DNA from: Hemileia vastatrix
Lineage: Eukaryota; Basidiomycota; Pucciniomycetes; Pucciniales; Zaghouaniaceae
Length of the DNA stretch: 64,000 nt
NCBI GenBank assembly: GCA_030280995.1
Contig: JASXTE010000017.1
Coordinates: 27,267,998-27,331,997, forward strand
Reading direction: 5' to 3'
Shown one piece after another: positions 1 to 10,989 of this stretch (its first letter is position 1; each line of letters starts with the position of its first letter). The translations under genes were made by a program, and so were the position numbers. Below the pieces are notes generated by a model that did not search any database, was not told where the DNA came from, and saw only the letters and a list, made by a program, of their open reading frames with translations.

Positions 1-545
1 TAGTCTTCCCTTGAGGTTTAATCACTAAATCATTTATCAATAAGTAGTAGGACCATTAATAAATACTATTAAATCATACTTATATTCTAGATACACTGAC
101 AGTTATATATGTAGATAAATCTTTTCTTCAACATTTACTTGAATTATTTAATTTAATTCAAAGCTATTTTTAATCTAACCAACATATTTTACTATTAAAT
201 TTAAAAATAAATACAATAAACTCTTAAAATACATAAGTTCAATAGTTTAAAATTTCTTTAAATGTTTTGTTCTAGTTTACAACTTTTTGCTAGAATTTTC
301 CTATTATATTATTTATTTATATCATGAATAGTTATCAGAAGCATTCTGTGAATTCTTGTTGAAAAAAGAAAAATAGTATTTCATGACCAATTATTTTACT
401 ATATTACTTTCTTAGTCTTAAAGTGCATCGTAAATCAAAAATATAAAATAAAGATGTACAAACTATAGGTTTAAGTTCAAAACTATCAAAAAAAAAAATA
501 TCAATCATTTTCCTTATTGGCAGAATAGAGCTGTAGATTGAAGGG
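1..545. other. AT-rich DNA without a gene
   Basis: Very AT-rich sequence with no convincing reading frame, repeat or RNA gene. It may be the interior of the CACTA-type element whose right end lies at 2118, but no sequence match supports that. Confidence 0.5.
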
Positions 546-1400
546 GTGGACTCTGATGTTTGGCCAAAGAACAAAGTTCACTCTTCATTTTTCACTACCT
601 CAATGGACAACCTCTCAATCTCTCCACACAACTTTTTCTGCCTTGTCATTTCTGTTAATTCTATTACCACTCCCCACCATTTTATTTCACTCAAGATAAA
701 TTTTCAACACCCTTTAAGCTTCAAAATCTAAGCTTAAGCCCTCCTCACTACTCCCCTCCAATTTATTTTCACTTTTAACACAACTTCACCCCTTTTGCAA
801 CCTCTCTCTCACCTCCCATTCCCCTCACTCACCCCAATCACCTCCATTGCCCCTCAACAGCCTTTTTCTCACATTCTCAAAATATTACTCACATCCCCAG
901 TCTATTTTGGACATCCCCAAGCTCTCACTTACCTCCCCTAGCCCTTTCTTAACTTCCCATACCCTTTCCAGCCCTTCACTCACCTCCCCCAGCCTCCCTA
1001 GTTCCTTAATTTGGCTGGAGATGTGAGTGAGGTACTGTAAAGACTAAGGAGGGCTGGGAGAAGTGAGTGAGAGAATTTTATCAACTCCCCCATACTTTTA
1101 AAGCCCCTCGCTCACCTCCTTGTCTGGAGATGTGAGAAAGGTGCTGTAAAGACTAAGTAATGCTGGGAGTAGTAGGTGAGACGCTTTTATCACCTCTTGT
1201 AGCCCTTTAAGGACCCTTGATCACCTTTTCCAGCCTTCCGAAAGTGGGTTAGGGTCTTTGATAACCTCTCCCAGCCCTGTAAAGCCCCTCTTTCACCTTC
1301 CCCAGCCTTCCCCAGCCCCTCAATTTTTCTGGGAGAGGTGAAAAAAGTGCTGGGGAGGCATGCAAGGGGTTGGGAAGTAGCCAACTTTTGATAAGCTTGA
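546..1400. repeat. Degenerate CT-rich minisatellite
   Basis: The top strand is rich in short units related to CTCACCTCCCCAGCC. Between about 1010 and 1380 the reverse-complement form (GGCTGGGAGAGGTGAG-like) alternates with it. Units are irregular in length and spacing. Small reading frames here are by-products of the composition. No known family is recognised. Confidence 0.55.
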
Positions 1401-1849
1401 GAATAATTAATATGTAAAAATCAGAGATAACAAGGAATAAAATTTTGAGGAATTATAAACCATTCCAAGTGGTAAATAATGTAACTAAATACATATTTCA
1501 GAATTTGAGTTCCTGGTGTTTACTAAATAAATGTGGCCAAGTGTTGAGAATTGAAGATATTTGTAGGGAAGAAACATGAAAAAAGAAAAAAAATACAAAT
1601 TAAAATAAAACTAAATAATGAGAGTAGGCTGGGAAAGGTGAGTGAGGCTCTGGGGGAGGTGTGAGAAATAAAGAGAAGAGAAGGGAGAGGGGGGGAAGGA
1701 GAGGAGAGTTGTTTTCTCACAGTGAAGGGAAGGGATAGGGTAGAAAGGGTAAGTAGATGGCAAGGTTATCAATGAGATAAAGGGGGTAGGATAGGAAGGC
1801 AGATTGAAGATAAGGGAGAATTAGGGGAGGGAGGTATCAGATGGAAGTC
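1401..1849. other. Purine-rich non-coding DNA
   Basis: AT-rich up to about 1615, then GA-rich (GGGAGAGGGGGGGAAGG-like) to about 1850. It looks like a decayed continuation of the CT/GA-rich block to its left. No gene is visible. Confidence 0.4.
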
Positions 1850-2118
1850 CCACTTGGAATTCTACCAGGAATCATTTCAGGAAGCAAAAAAAGCACTAGA
1901 TGTCTAGTGCACACTTTTTTCCTGCTGTGAATATTTTTTGAACTATTAATCAACTGTGGTTCAATAAAGTTTCAAATCAGATTCAAGGTGTTTTCAAAGT
2001 AAATTCAATATTTCTTCATGATTGTTTCATCACCACCTCAATGTGTGCTGAAAAAGATATGAATTAGGGTTCAAGGTTGTGGACTTGCTAGCAAGTCCAC
2101 CCCCTATATTGTGTGGTG
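1850..2118. mobile_element. Right end of a second CACTA-type element
   Basis: The last 38 bases (2081-2118) are the same terminal inverted repeat as in the giant element: the palindrome GGACTTGCTAGCAAGTCC, a C-run, then ATATTGTGTGGTG. The adjoining ~230 bp match, on the opposite strand, the first ~270 bp inside the left end of the giant element (20669-20935). The element is inserted in a Harbinger Myb/SANT-like coding region, whose reading frame resumes at 2119. Its left end is not recognisable in the window. A small perfect palindrome, GCACTAGA/TCTAGTGC, lies at about 1893-1910. Confidence 0.7.
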
Positions 2119-3036
2119 ATGGGAAAAGATTTCTTTTGACATCATGTTTGGAGATAGCATATTCACCATCCAACATGTTGGCAGGATTAACATCAGCTTT
2201 CTCTCCAAAAATAGAAACCATCTCTTTAAAGTAAGGACATAAAGAATCAAGTTTATTGTCTATGGATTTTATGCCCTTACTGATATCAAGGTCAGTAATA
2301 CCAAAACCAGTAGAAGATGAAAGAGTCTTTGCCTTCATGTATTTGGATTAATAATGCTTGAAGAATTCAGACATCTGTTTAGGTAAAAGATCTATCCTTT
2401 CCTTGGTCTTATTCTGTAATTTGTTGGCCATTAGTAGATAACCATTAACTTTTGATGCTGGGGGCCATCCTACTTTAGATGCATTTTTGGTACCAAAACA
2501 AGAATCATAGTTAGATTTAGCTTTCAGCCAGTTGATAAGAATGAGATGATCATCTTTTTTTAATTGAATGGTCTTTGATTTCTCAGCTGAGTGGGGGAAA
2601 GAGGAAGTAGTGCAATATTAAGAACAACTGGGGGAAGGCTGCCTTTGAGAAGATCTATGATGACAGGGCATGTTAAGATAATTGAAGATGAAAAGGAGCA
2701 AAAACAAGTGGATGAGATAATGAGGTGTTCTGAATGGAGAGAATAGACAGGAAGAGATGAGAATGGGAGTGTGCAGCAAGGTAGAAGGCATATCCAGAGA
2801 GTAGTCAAAGATGTGGTTATGAATGAAAGTAGGCCAAGATGTGATTATGACAGAAAGTTGTCCGATATGTGGTTATGAAAAATTGAGTAGAAAAATGTCA
2901 GATAAGAGGTCAACTTTGACATGTAAAATGTCTAATAACCCAATTATTAGCAAAAATAATTGCAGAAGATAATTGGGGTATAAGCATTTTTATCTGCAAT
3001 TAATTTAATTGCGGATCAGTCAACATTGATACCTCC
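2119..3036 (-). pseudogene. Harbinger Myb/SANT-like protein, truncated copy
   Basis: This is the 5' part of a minus-strand gene also present at 19117-20463 and 46548-47940. It starts near 2671 and has frame breaks. The segment with the GFGIT, SIDNKLDSLCPYFKEM and ADVNPANMLDGE motifs is readable. The 3' part, with the coiled coil, was removed or displaced when a CACTA-type element inserted at 2118. Upstream DNA runs to a Harbinger terminus ending GATACCTCC at 3036, followed by TA. By analogy with PIF/Harbinger elements it should be the DNA-binding partner of the nuclease; that role is inferred from family knowledge, not shown here. Confidence 0.6.
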
Positions 3037-3041
3037 TAATA

Positions 3042-3239
3042 GGGGGTATCAAAGTTAGAAATCTTCCATTTCAAAATACCTATTTTTTCCACCAAATCAA
3101 CCATGATTATTTTTTTAAATATTCCATATTGTGCCCCCAAAGCACCTTTTTACTGAGAATTAATGTCAAGTTTGTGGCTTTATTTTTGTGTTTTGAAATA
3201 CCTTTTAAATCATTACACATTTCTAACTTTGATACCCCC
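3042..3239. mobile_element. MITE with GGGGGTATC ends
   Basis: A 198-bp element with perfect terminal inverted repeats of about 21 bp, beginning GGGGGTATCAAAGTTAG, flanked by TA on both sides. It has no coding capacity. The outer nine bases equal those of the Harbinger elements in this window (GGGGGTATCAATG...), so it is probably mobilised by the same nuclease. It sits five bases from the Harbinger terminus at 3036. Confidence 0.8.
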
Positions 3240-3240
3240 T

Positions 3241-3693
3241 ACTGTATGTGTAAGAAAAATATGTGCAAGAAAAATATGTGTAGGGAAAATATCTGCAAAA
3301 AAAATATGTGAGAAAATAAGTGTAAGAAAAATATCTTGCAACCATGGAAAATTTTGTTTTTTAACTTTTTTTTTTTTCTCACAAAAAAAAGATTTTTATT
3401 TCATTTTAGTTTTTTTTTTTTTCTGTTTTTTTACAATTTTTTTGAAAAAAGAAATTTCTCATGGTGACAAATGATTTTTCTTACACTTACTTTCCTTGCA
3501 CTTATTTTTCTTGCACTTACAGCTAATCCTGGAATGCTTGTAGGTGTCTCACATCCCATCCCCAGCCAAAATTATGAGTTCAGTTCAGATGAGCTATGCT
3601 TTTGGCGGGAGATGATAGGCAAGACAACCCGCAAGCTTTCCAGGATTAGCTGTACTTTTCTTAAATTTATTTTTCTGACCTTATGTCACTCCC
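3241..3693. mobile_element. Foldback MITE, left-truncated, with a nested MITE
   Basis: Homologous, in the interior and right end, to the complete MITE at 6538-6801. Both carry GTGTAAGAAAAATAT-like units, long A and T runs, and a terminus ending CTTATGTCACTCCC (here) or CTTATGTCCCTCCC (there), then TA. The left terminus is missing. The element folds on itself and is interrupted at 3520-3652 by another MITE. Confidence 0.65.
3520..3652. mobile_element. 133-bp MITE with CAGCTAATCC ends
   Basis: Inverted repeats of about 20 bp with one mismatch, starting CAGCTAATCCTGGAA, flanked on both sides by TA. No coding capacity. It is nested in the foldback MITE at 3241-3693 and is therefore younger than it. 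Confidence 0.8.
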
Positions 3694-3697
3694 TAAA

Positions 3698-3730
3698 ATA
3701 TCCCCATCAGGGATATCTTACTTGGTGCGT
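3698..3730. repeat. Dispersed repeat with ATATCCCCATCAGGGATAT core
   Basis: The near-palindromic core followed by TTACTTGGTGC recurs at about 49055-49095 in the same orientation. The core with part of the flank recurs inverted at about 6490-6520. It may be an end of an unrecognised element; the family is unknown. Confidence 0.45.
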
Positions 3731-3898
3731 AGTGTATAGTGGTGTTCCTAGTAATGTGTGCATGTGTGCATTTGTTTAAGATAACATTTATTTATTTTAC
3801 AAACCTTGCCCCTCCCAAAAAAGAAGAATTCCAAATGTCTTTGCATTTCAACTATCAAAATAGCCATTAATAAACGAAAGTTGTATATATTTTTTATC

Positions 3899-3934
3899 AA
3901 AAAAAAAAAAAAACACACACACACACACACAAAA
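3899..3934. repeat. Poly-A and (CA)n microsatellite
   Basis: A run of A followed by about nine CA units. Simple-sequence repeat without further structure. Confidence 0.9.
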
Positions 3935-4239
3935 GATATATGCATTCAGACAAACTACACAGAAAATATGATATTGCAAAAAAAAAAAAAAAGAAAAAAA
4001 GATGAACAAGTCAAATATGACCCGTCAAACCAAGTTTTCTGAAATGGCAAGATATATATATACATATTAGAACAGTGCAAATGAAATCAATGAATTTGTA
4101 ATGATCAAATATATAATTATTGAACGAGAGAATAGATTTTTATTTTGTGGGCAGAATATATTATGTATAATGCACCGGATACGAAATTCGCAGTGCCAAA
4201 AAAGTAAAGTCGATAAAAAAAAGGTGAGGATGTAGCTAT

Positions 4240-5672
4240 TCAAATATCAGGATAATCGCAATCATCTATCTGGCATTTAGGATGTAAAGGTTTATTGTGC
4301 CAAGCTAAACGGCTATGCATGGAAAGAACAAGAGTCAATGAAATGAATCAAGTACAGAAGGATCACTGTGGTAGGAGAGTCAAAAGAAAGAATAAACAAA
4401 CCAATTATAACAAAGGGGCTCGATTTCATCAACCGTATTGAGAATTCTGCCCACAAATTCACTCTCTCCGCCAGCAAAATCAGTAGGCCAGTATAACGGT
4501 CCAAGTAATTTACCTTTGCCAAGCAAATTAGAGTGGAAAGCAAAAGCACCATTATCGACAGGGAACTTGCGATTGTCATATGGCCACTTATTCCACTGCA
4601 ACAATTTTTTCGTTTTTTCATGATACACCGGACCCTCCCAGCCTGAAGGCCCCAAATTACCCATAGGCCAAACCCCAAAGACTTTAACTTTCCAAACAAT
4701 CAGAAGTAGTTGATGGAGAAAATAACTGTCATCGTCAATCGACAGAACCGGTCCATGTGAATAAATGCCCGTTTGTTCATGTGATAGACGGCGGATGAGA
4801 GCATAGGCGGCATTTTGCTGGGCATTACCATGATGATGGGTGGGGCCGAATGCAAAATAAATATAGGGGATTGAACTCGAGGCTAGGATATGAGCGACAT
4901 CGGGAGAGATAGTTTTATCATCTTCGACGATGATCCAAACGAGCTGACGGGGGCCAGGAGGCCAAAATGGTAGGGTGTCATTAGGCCAACCATGGCTGGT
5001 TACATGATTCAGATGATTTGTGATCGTGTTGACGTGGCGACGAAAGTAACGAAATCTAAGATGACGGGTTCGGCCAGAAGAGCTGGTTTTCGTAAAAAGA
5101 TAAGCAGTGGGAGCATGACGAGTGGTGGCATTAAGGTTGAGTTGGATAATATCGGTGAGTTGCGGGGAGGATAGCTGAGAATGTTCAAGCAGGGAGACAG
5201 CATTACCATGAGGGAGCATAGCATGTTGGCAATAGACATCCTGTATGGCAGACTAAGCAGAAGAGCAAGGAGATGAGCGAGGAGAGATTGGGAAGGAAAT
5301 CTAAGAAAGGATCGCAAGATACCCAAGCGGAATAGCCGAGGGAAGACTTGACAAGATGTTGGTTGTAAAAGGTTGTGGCGGTAGGTGAATCAGGACGGAC
5401 GAAGCCATCGGCGGGACACAGACAAAAATCACAGAAAGTGCGCGGTGGATGGAGGATGCTGTTGGGTATGAGAGTGAAGGACGTGGAGAAAATAGCACGG
5501 TGGACGAGTAAGAAAAAGACTGGGGAGGAGATGGAGAAGATGAGCAGACATCGCCGAGGGATGGAGAGGAGAGGAATCGCTTACCGGATCCGCCAGTGAC
5601 AGCAATCGCAGCCGCCCAGACTCGCCAGCGCCGTCTTGGATGGAGAATGCTCGTTGAGTTTGTCGGCTTCAT
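4240..5672 (-). CDS. GT43 glycosyltransferase (beta-1,3-glucuronyltransferase-like)
   Basis: Four exons (5672-5585, 5519-5323, 5240-4412, 4304-4240) give 392 codons with all splice phases matching; introns are GT-AG. The N-terminus is short and basic (RRRWRVW), followed by a hydrophobic stretch spanning exons 1-2, as in a type II Golgi membrane protein. The luminal domain has the GT43 landmarks in order: VWIIVEDD, the QQNAAYALIRRL stretch, the metal-binding IDDDSY, VFGVWPMG, EGPVYH, FPVDNGAFAFH, the GGESEF acid motif, then EPL and WHNKP near the C-terminus. GT43 enzymes transfer glucuronic acid or xylose from UDP-sugars; the acceptor here cannot be told. No stops or frameshifts are seen. It is the only ordinary host gene found, surrounded by transposons. 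The 3' splice junction is the least certain part of the model. Confidence 0.88.
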
Positions 5673-5692
5673 CCTGCTCGCCAGGCCGACTG

Positions 5693-5733
5693 GACGCCAA
5701 CACGCCAACACGCCAACACGCCAACACGCCAAC
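5693..5733. repeat. (CGCCAACA)n octamer repeat upstream of GT43 gene
   Basis: About five tandem copies of CGCCAACA begin 20 bp upstream of the GT43 start codon, so they lie in its 5' UTR or core promoter. A short CACTTCACACTTCACAC repeat follows. Copy-number variation could affect expression; that is inference. Confidence 0.75.
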
Positions 5734-6537
5734 CTGCACTCACTTCACACTTCACACCTCGCACGTCCCTTTGGACCTTGCCTTTGCCTTTGCCCCTGCC
5801 CCTTGCTTTAGTGGCAAATATATCTCGCTATCACTCATTTTTGGATTACTTAAGTCATTCAATTCTGAGGCTTCAGAAAAATTTTGTCCCGGTTTCAGGT
5901 AGGTCTCCTCAGCAGAAGTTTACATACTTCAATTCAAGTTGATCAGGTCACTTTCCTGTTTTGAGCAAGTATATACACGCCATGTTGAGTGACTCCATGC
6001 TTAATCAATATCAAAATTTGTGGAACACTTAGAACAAAGACACAAGTGCATTTTGGATTTATTTTAAACTTTAATGAGGAAAACTGAGTACAATCAGATA
6101 TAAAATGATCAGTTTTCATGTTCCTCTCTCTCAATAATACTATTTAACTTCCTTTATATTTCCCGCTTCTTCTCCCCATCATGTTTCTCAGTGTAGTTTG
6201 TATTTAGTCTACCACTGTCTCCTCTTCCTTCATGCTTAAAGTCGGGTGAGATTGCATGAAATAAAATTAAATAAATAAAATAAACTAAAGATCTAGCAAG
6301 AGGAAAATTGGTGGGTTGTGGGTGAGTCAAGTCAAAACTGATGCATGGCGTTCGCTCTGACGTTCCAGCATTTCGGTGGCGTTCACAATTGTATGTTGCG
6401 TTTGTCGCGACAATCACAAGTTTTTATGCATAAAAGTGCAAACGCCATGGTGACGCTCCTGCTGGGAGCGTCGGCAAAATGTTGGTAATGTAAGATATCC
6501 CTGATGGGGATATCCGGCCCAAATTAGGGATATTTTA
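5734..6537. other. Intergenic DNA upstream of GT43 gene
   Basis: No convincing gene. It probably holds the GT43 promoter. Small inverted repeats lie near its right end: CATGGCGTT at about 6343 against AACGCCATG at about 6442, the palindrome TTGTCGCGACAA at about 6397, and a hairpin GACGCTCC-TGCT-GGGAGCGTC at about 6452-6472. These may be remains of short elements. Confidence 0.45.
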
Positions 6538-6801
6538 GGGAGGGACATAAGGTCAGAAAAGTAAGTGCAAGAAAAGTAAGTGTAAGAAAAATCATTTGCA
6601 ACCATGAGATTTTTTTTTTCAAAAAAAAAAAAAAAAAAGTAAAAAAACAGAAAAAAATAAAAAATGAAATAAAAAATCTTTTTTTTTGGAGAAAAAAATG
6701 TTAAAAATCAAAATTTCCCATAGTTGCAAGATATTTTTCTTACACTTATTTTTCTCACATATTTTTTTGCTCATATCTTTTTCTAATCTTATGTCCCTCC
6801 C
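6538..6801. mobile_element. Complete foldback MITE (GGGAGGGACATAAG ends)
   Basis: A 264-bp element with perfect terminal repeats GGGAGGGACATAAG at both ends and TA on each side. The interior is nearly palindromic, with A-runs opposite T-runs and GTGTAAGAAAAAT against ATTTTTCTTACAC. No coding capacity. A truncated copy lies at 3241-3693. Confidence 0.82.
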
Positions 6802-7310
6802 TACTGTTGGCTGGTCATCTAGATGAAGGAGAAAAAGAGGAAGAAGAAGGAAAAGAGGGAAAAGAAAACTTATGACAACAATGATGTCACAAAACTTGGA
6901 CTGGGAGAGCTACAAAACTTATAACAAGCTATTTAGGGGATGATATATGGTAAGTCTATTATTCTCTCTGATTAAGTAACAATTACTAATATTAAATACT
7001 CTTAAAGAAACCTTTTGTATTTATATTTTATTCTAAATTTTGAAGGCAAGAAAGCGCCATAATAAAAACTATTGTAAATATAACATTGTAAATTAATAAT
7101 AATATTAATAATAAAAATAAAGTGAGTAATAAGTGGTGAGGCTACAGGGGGTTACCCAAGGCCTTTATATAGGCAAGGGGCTCTCTGAAGCACCACAATA
7201 AAGTATATACAACATATAAATAATAGTAACTAATTATGAGTAAGTGTAAGGCAAAACCAATGATACAAGTAACTAGGATACATGAGTAAGAGCCCAAAAT
7301 CCACCAATTA
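6802..7310. other. AT-rich intergenic DNA
   Basis: No gene seen. It contains a GAAGAAGG-rich stretch at about 6825-6870 and a GGCCTTTATATAGGCAA motif near 7160. A similar motif occurs in the Gypsy LTR at 50097-50901, so this could be a decayed LTR fragment. Confidence 0.4.
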
Positions 7311-7706
7311 GGGGGTATCAATGTTCAGGGATCCACCATTAGGGATCAGAATTTTTTTTCCCCGGGATCAGACATTATTAATTGCGGAAGATTCTTATCC
7401 ACTAGTCCCAGGGCTAGTGGATAAGGAATCCACAATAATGCATTATCCCGCCTCTTATACCCCAATTTCCATTCCTAATTCCTGATCCCAAACTCATCAC
7501 ATCTATGTTGGATTTTTAAGAAAGCCACATGACATATAATTTCTGATGCCATCCTTAAGTCTCTCCTCACTCTATGCTACTTAATTTTGGTGGCAAACAC
7601 TTAAGTTTTTTTTCTATCTACACACCCCAACTGCACATTTGGCAGTGAATTCCCACTTCCCACTCATCACCTAAACCTTCTACCGACACCTATACTACTG
7701 ACAAGA

Positions 7707-10042
7707 ATGAAGCACCTCTCTACTAGACGGCTACTTCACTCCACTATTAATGCTATCACTTTACTTTTAGTTCTCTACTATAAATCTGACTCTGATTTGG
7801 AAGATGCCTTAGCCTATTTGTGTTTTCTTTCCAAAAAGTGTAACCTCATTTCCAGGGGGCCAAATCTTTATCATGATCCCCAATATAATCTCCGCTCCAT
7901 TCTCAATATTCCCCAACTAAACTTCACCCAATTCTTTCTTCAAAATTTATCAACTCATCTTTGAACATCCTATCTTTCATAACAATTCCCATAACAAACC
8001 ATGTGATCCTGCCATTCAACTTGCTGTTGCACTATGTTGCTTTGGCTCAAATGGAAATGATGCTGCTGTAAGATGTTTGGATAATCTATTTAACATAGGA
8101 TATGGTATGGTGATATTATACACCAAGCTCTGTAGACAATCCTATAGTACTAGCTATAGGCCTTGACCAAGGGAGTTGGAGAAAAACCAGAGAGAAAATC
8201 CCCTGTCCCTTTAGAAAAATAGAGTGAGATTTACTTGCTAAAGTAAGTCGGTTCCTGTTTGCTAAAGCCCCTTTTAAACACACTTGACTTCTTGATGAGC
8301 CAAGAAAGTAGTCCCCAGACAGACTACCAGACCAAAGAACTGAAATGTAGACCAATGTCCACACCAGAGAAAGCAAAGATACTTGATGTAGGCTGCAAAT
8401 CCACACCAGAGACAGCAATAATACTTGCTATAGCTTGCAAGACTATAACAGAGAAAACAGTTTCTAAAGTTAAGTTAAATGAAGAACTCACTTGCAACAA
8501 ACACAGCCAATTGTGGCCAGAAAACAGTGAAAACTGAGTGAGGAACAATGAGATCACCTCCGGATGGTTGTATGATGATTAAGGTTGCCCCAAACTGTCT
8601 TATTCACTATGTACACACAGACCACTAACTAAGAGCCCCTGCGCACCCACCAATCTGGCGCCTGTACCTGCCAAATTGCATAAAAAACCCTCCTGGAGCG
8701 CTCCCCAACCTCCTAAAACAGAGGCGGGCGGGCCACCCGACGTCGGAGATGCCGCCTGAAGCGGCCCGGCCTCCCTGAAGCCAGAAAACCAATAAAAACC
8801 ACTAATCTACTTAGGAAAATTAACTACAACTACTAATACCCTTAAAACACAGAGTTACGCTATAACAACATTGAGACATGAAATATAGAGAAAAATTAGC
8901 CCTATCCAATGGTACTAAGTACTTAACCCTAAGACTTAAGGTTAGCCCGAAAAACACAAAACAAAATTAAACAGCTATCTTTTGTAACTGAAGAATGAGG
9001 AAATGACCCCTTAAAACTTAGAATATGAAAAATATTATCAAGAAATGAAATATAGAGAAAAACCGGGGCTATCCAATGATAGTACCCACATACCCGCAGT
9101 CCCAATATTCACAAAATAAAACCAGAAAACACCCAATTCTCCAACAGATGCCAATTAAGACATGCACAAACAGTGCCAAACCACACAACAAAGGCCCCTG
9201 CCAATGTTGGAAGACCACAGCGCTGTATGATTGCTATCCTTTCCCTCAAGTCTCAAACACTTGTTTGGCCAACTCCAGAACAACAACTTGAATCCTCTCA
9301 AGTAATGCAAGCCAAATGTTTCCCTGGCTGTGTAGGTTTTGTTGATGGAACAACTATACCTTTGAGTCAAAAGCCTGCTCATGATGGGAACCATTATTTT
9401 GATTGAAAAAAAAGGTTTGTTCAAAATCTTCTCTAATTTCTCATCATTCATGAACTAAATTTTTATCTTCCTTCTAGATACTCTATTGCCATTCAACTTA
9501 TATGTGATTTCAATAAAAAATTTATTACTTTTCACAGTGGCTGCCCTGGATCATGTCATGAATCTTCTGTCTTCCAAAGAATGAGGATTTCTCAAACTCC
9601 AGACTCATACTTTGACAAATCTCAGTACCTCCTTGCAGACTCAGCATATGCAAGTGGGAAGTACATTATACCTGCTTTCCGTGGTGCAACCTTAGAAAAT
9701 GACCCCAAAAATAAATTTAATTATCACCTTGCCCAATCAAGAGTACAGATTGAACATGCTATAGGTATTTTAAAGGGACAATTTTCTAGTCTTTGGGAGC
9801 TCCGAATACAATTTCAAAAAAAATTGGAGATCAAAAGTGCGAATCATTGGATCATGACTTGCGTTATACTCCAAAATATCCTAGCTGATTTAAAGGATGA
9901 CTGGAATGATCTTTATGAAGAAGAGGATCTTGAACCAGAACCAGCTCTCCCCTCCCTTGAATCAAAAAACATTCAATCAACCAGCATACAATCCATTATA
10001 ATTCCAATCACTCTCCAACATTTCACTTCACAACACTTTTAA
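7707..10042 (+). pseudogene. Harbinger DDE nuclease, outer copy
   Basis: A DDE_Tnp_4-type nuclease that would cut and paste the element. Its N-terminus (from 7707) is nearly identical to the inner copy at 14688. It is broken by a small deletion near 7940, further stops, and a solo LTR at 8131-9219. The frame resumes with VMQAK and shows the three acidic landmarks: GFVDGTTIPL, LLADSAYASG and QIEHAIGILKG. A short intron ending in CTTCTAG near 9478 explains the jump between KK and YSIA. A TGA lies just before that intron, at the same codon as in the inner copy. CHDFS has become CHESS here. Confidence 0.85.
8131..9219 (-). mobile_element. Solo LTR of the 55.7-kb Gypsy family, reversed
   Basis: 1089 bp, TGTAGACAATC to GGAAGACCACA, the reverse complement of the Gypsy 5' LTR at 55750-56843. 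It is inserted in the outer nuclease gene. Comparison with the uninterrupted inner copy (CCAAGCGCTGTATG) shows a 4-5 bp target duplication (GCTC/GCGC, one mismatch). No internal region remains, so it arose by LTR-LTR recombination. Confidence 0.9.
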
Positions 10043-10141
10043 AATTTTATTTTGGTGCTCCCCACATTTCCACTTTGTGTACTTATTTCACTTGGTTTGG
10101 TATTTTTGTTTGATGAAATTAATTTTTTTTTGAATTTATGG

Positions 10142-10672
10142 TGTGGTCTTCCAAAATTGGCAGACACCTTTTTTGCTCTGTTTGGCATTGTTTTGGTATG
10201 TCTTAATTGGCATTGGTTGAAAAATTGAGTGTTTTTCTGGTTTTATTCAGAGAATATTGGGACTAAAGTTATGTGGGAACTACCATTGGATAGCCCTGGT
10301 TTCTCTCTATATTTGATGACTTGATGATATTTTTCATATTACAAGTTTTAAGGGATCATTTACTCATTTTTCATTTCTAAAAGATAGCTGTTTAATTTTT
10401 TTTTTGTGTTTTAAGGGCTAACCTTAAGTCTTAGGGCTAAGTGCTTAGTACCATTAAGTAGATCTAATTCGGCTCTATATTTTATGTCACAAAGTTTTCA
10501 TAGCTTAATTATGTGTTTTAAGGGTTTTAGTAGTTGCGGTGGATTTTTCTAAGTATTTTGGGCTTTATTGGTGGTTTTTGGTGGTTTTCTGGCTTCAGGG
10601 TGTTCCAGCCGCCTCTAGGCGGGCCTCCCAACATTGGGAAGACCCCCAGCCTTGGTGCTAAGAGGCTGGGAA
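10142..10672 (+). mobile_element. Truncated Gypsy LTR fragment
   Basis: Starts TGTGGTCTTCC and follows the first ~530 bp of the LTR at 55750-56843, ending near GAGGCTGGGAAG. The inner Harbinger copy lacks this insert at the equivalent site (GAATTTATGGTG...CTCATTGG, about 16035-16080). It therefore inserted into the outer element only. Confidence 0.8.
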
Positions 10673-10989
10673 GTTCTTCTCTTTTTTTTTGGATGTCTCA
10701 TTGGTTTTCTTTCACCAGCTCAACATGAAATCACATATCTTGTCAGTGTTTTTTTTCATTCATCACTCATATCCTTTTCAAACTCTCCTCAAACATCCAT
10801 CAAATATTTTCAATTCCTCTATTTCATTCCTCTATTTCTCATCTCATCTCTCCAGGTAAGTCATTCTTTTTCTTATTTTTGATTTTTTTTACTTGCTAAT
10901 AATTTATTTTTTCTCTTTTTTTTGTCCTTTTTTTTCTTTTCTTTTTTTTCCTGTAATTGCTTTTTTTTGGTTTTCAGGGTTAGACTAAT
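10673..10989 (+). other. Leader region upstream of the TET-like gene
   Basis: Contains CATCTCTCCAG followed by GTAAGTCATT near 10855, a good 5' splice site. The same exon-intron junction is conserved at about 16238 in the inner element and at about 49798 in a stray fragment. This suggests that the TET-like gene of these elements begins with a non-coding exon here; that is inference from conservation. Confidence 0.5.

Noticed and set aside
5301..5732. Single long open frame at the 5' end of the GT43 gene
   Set aside because: Splice sites and phase show that exon 2 lies in another frame; most of this open frame is intron 1 and the wrong frame of exon 2.
3698..6520. A single transposon bounded by the inverted ATATCCCCATCAGGGATAT repeats and carrying the GT43 gene
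   Set aside because: The repeat also occurs alone at about 49060, the flanks do not match as a target duplication, and two independent insertions are simpler.
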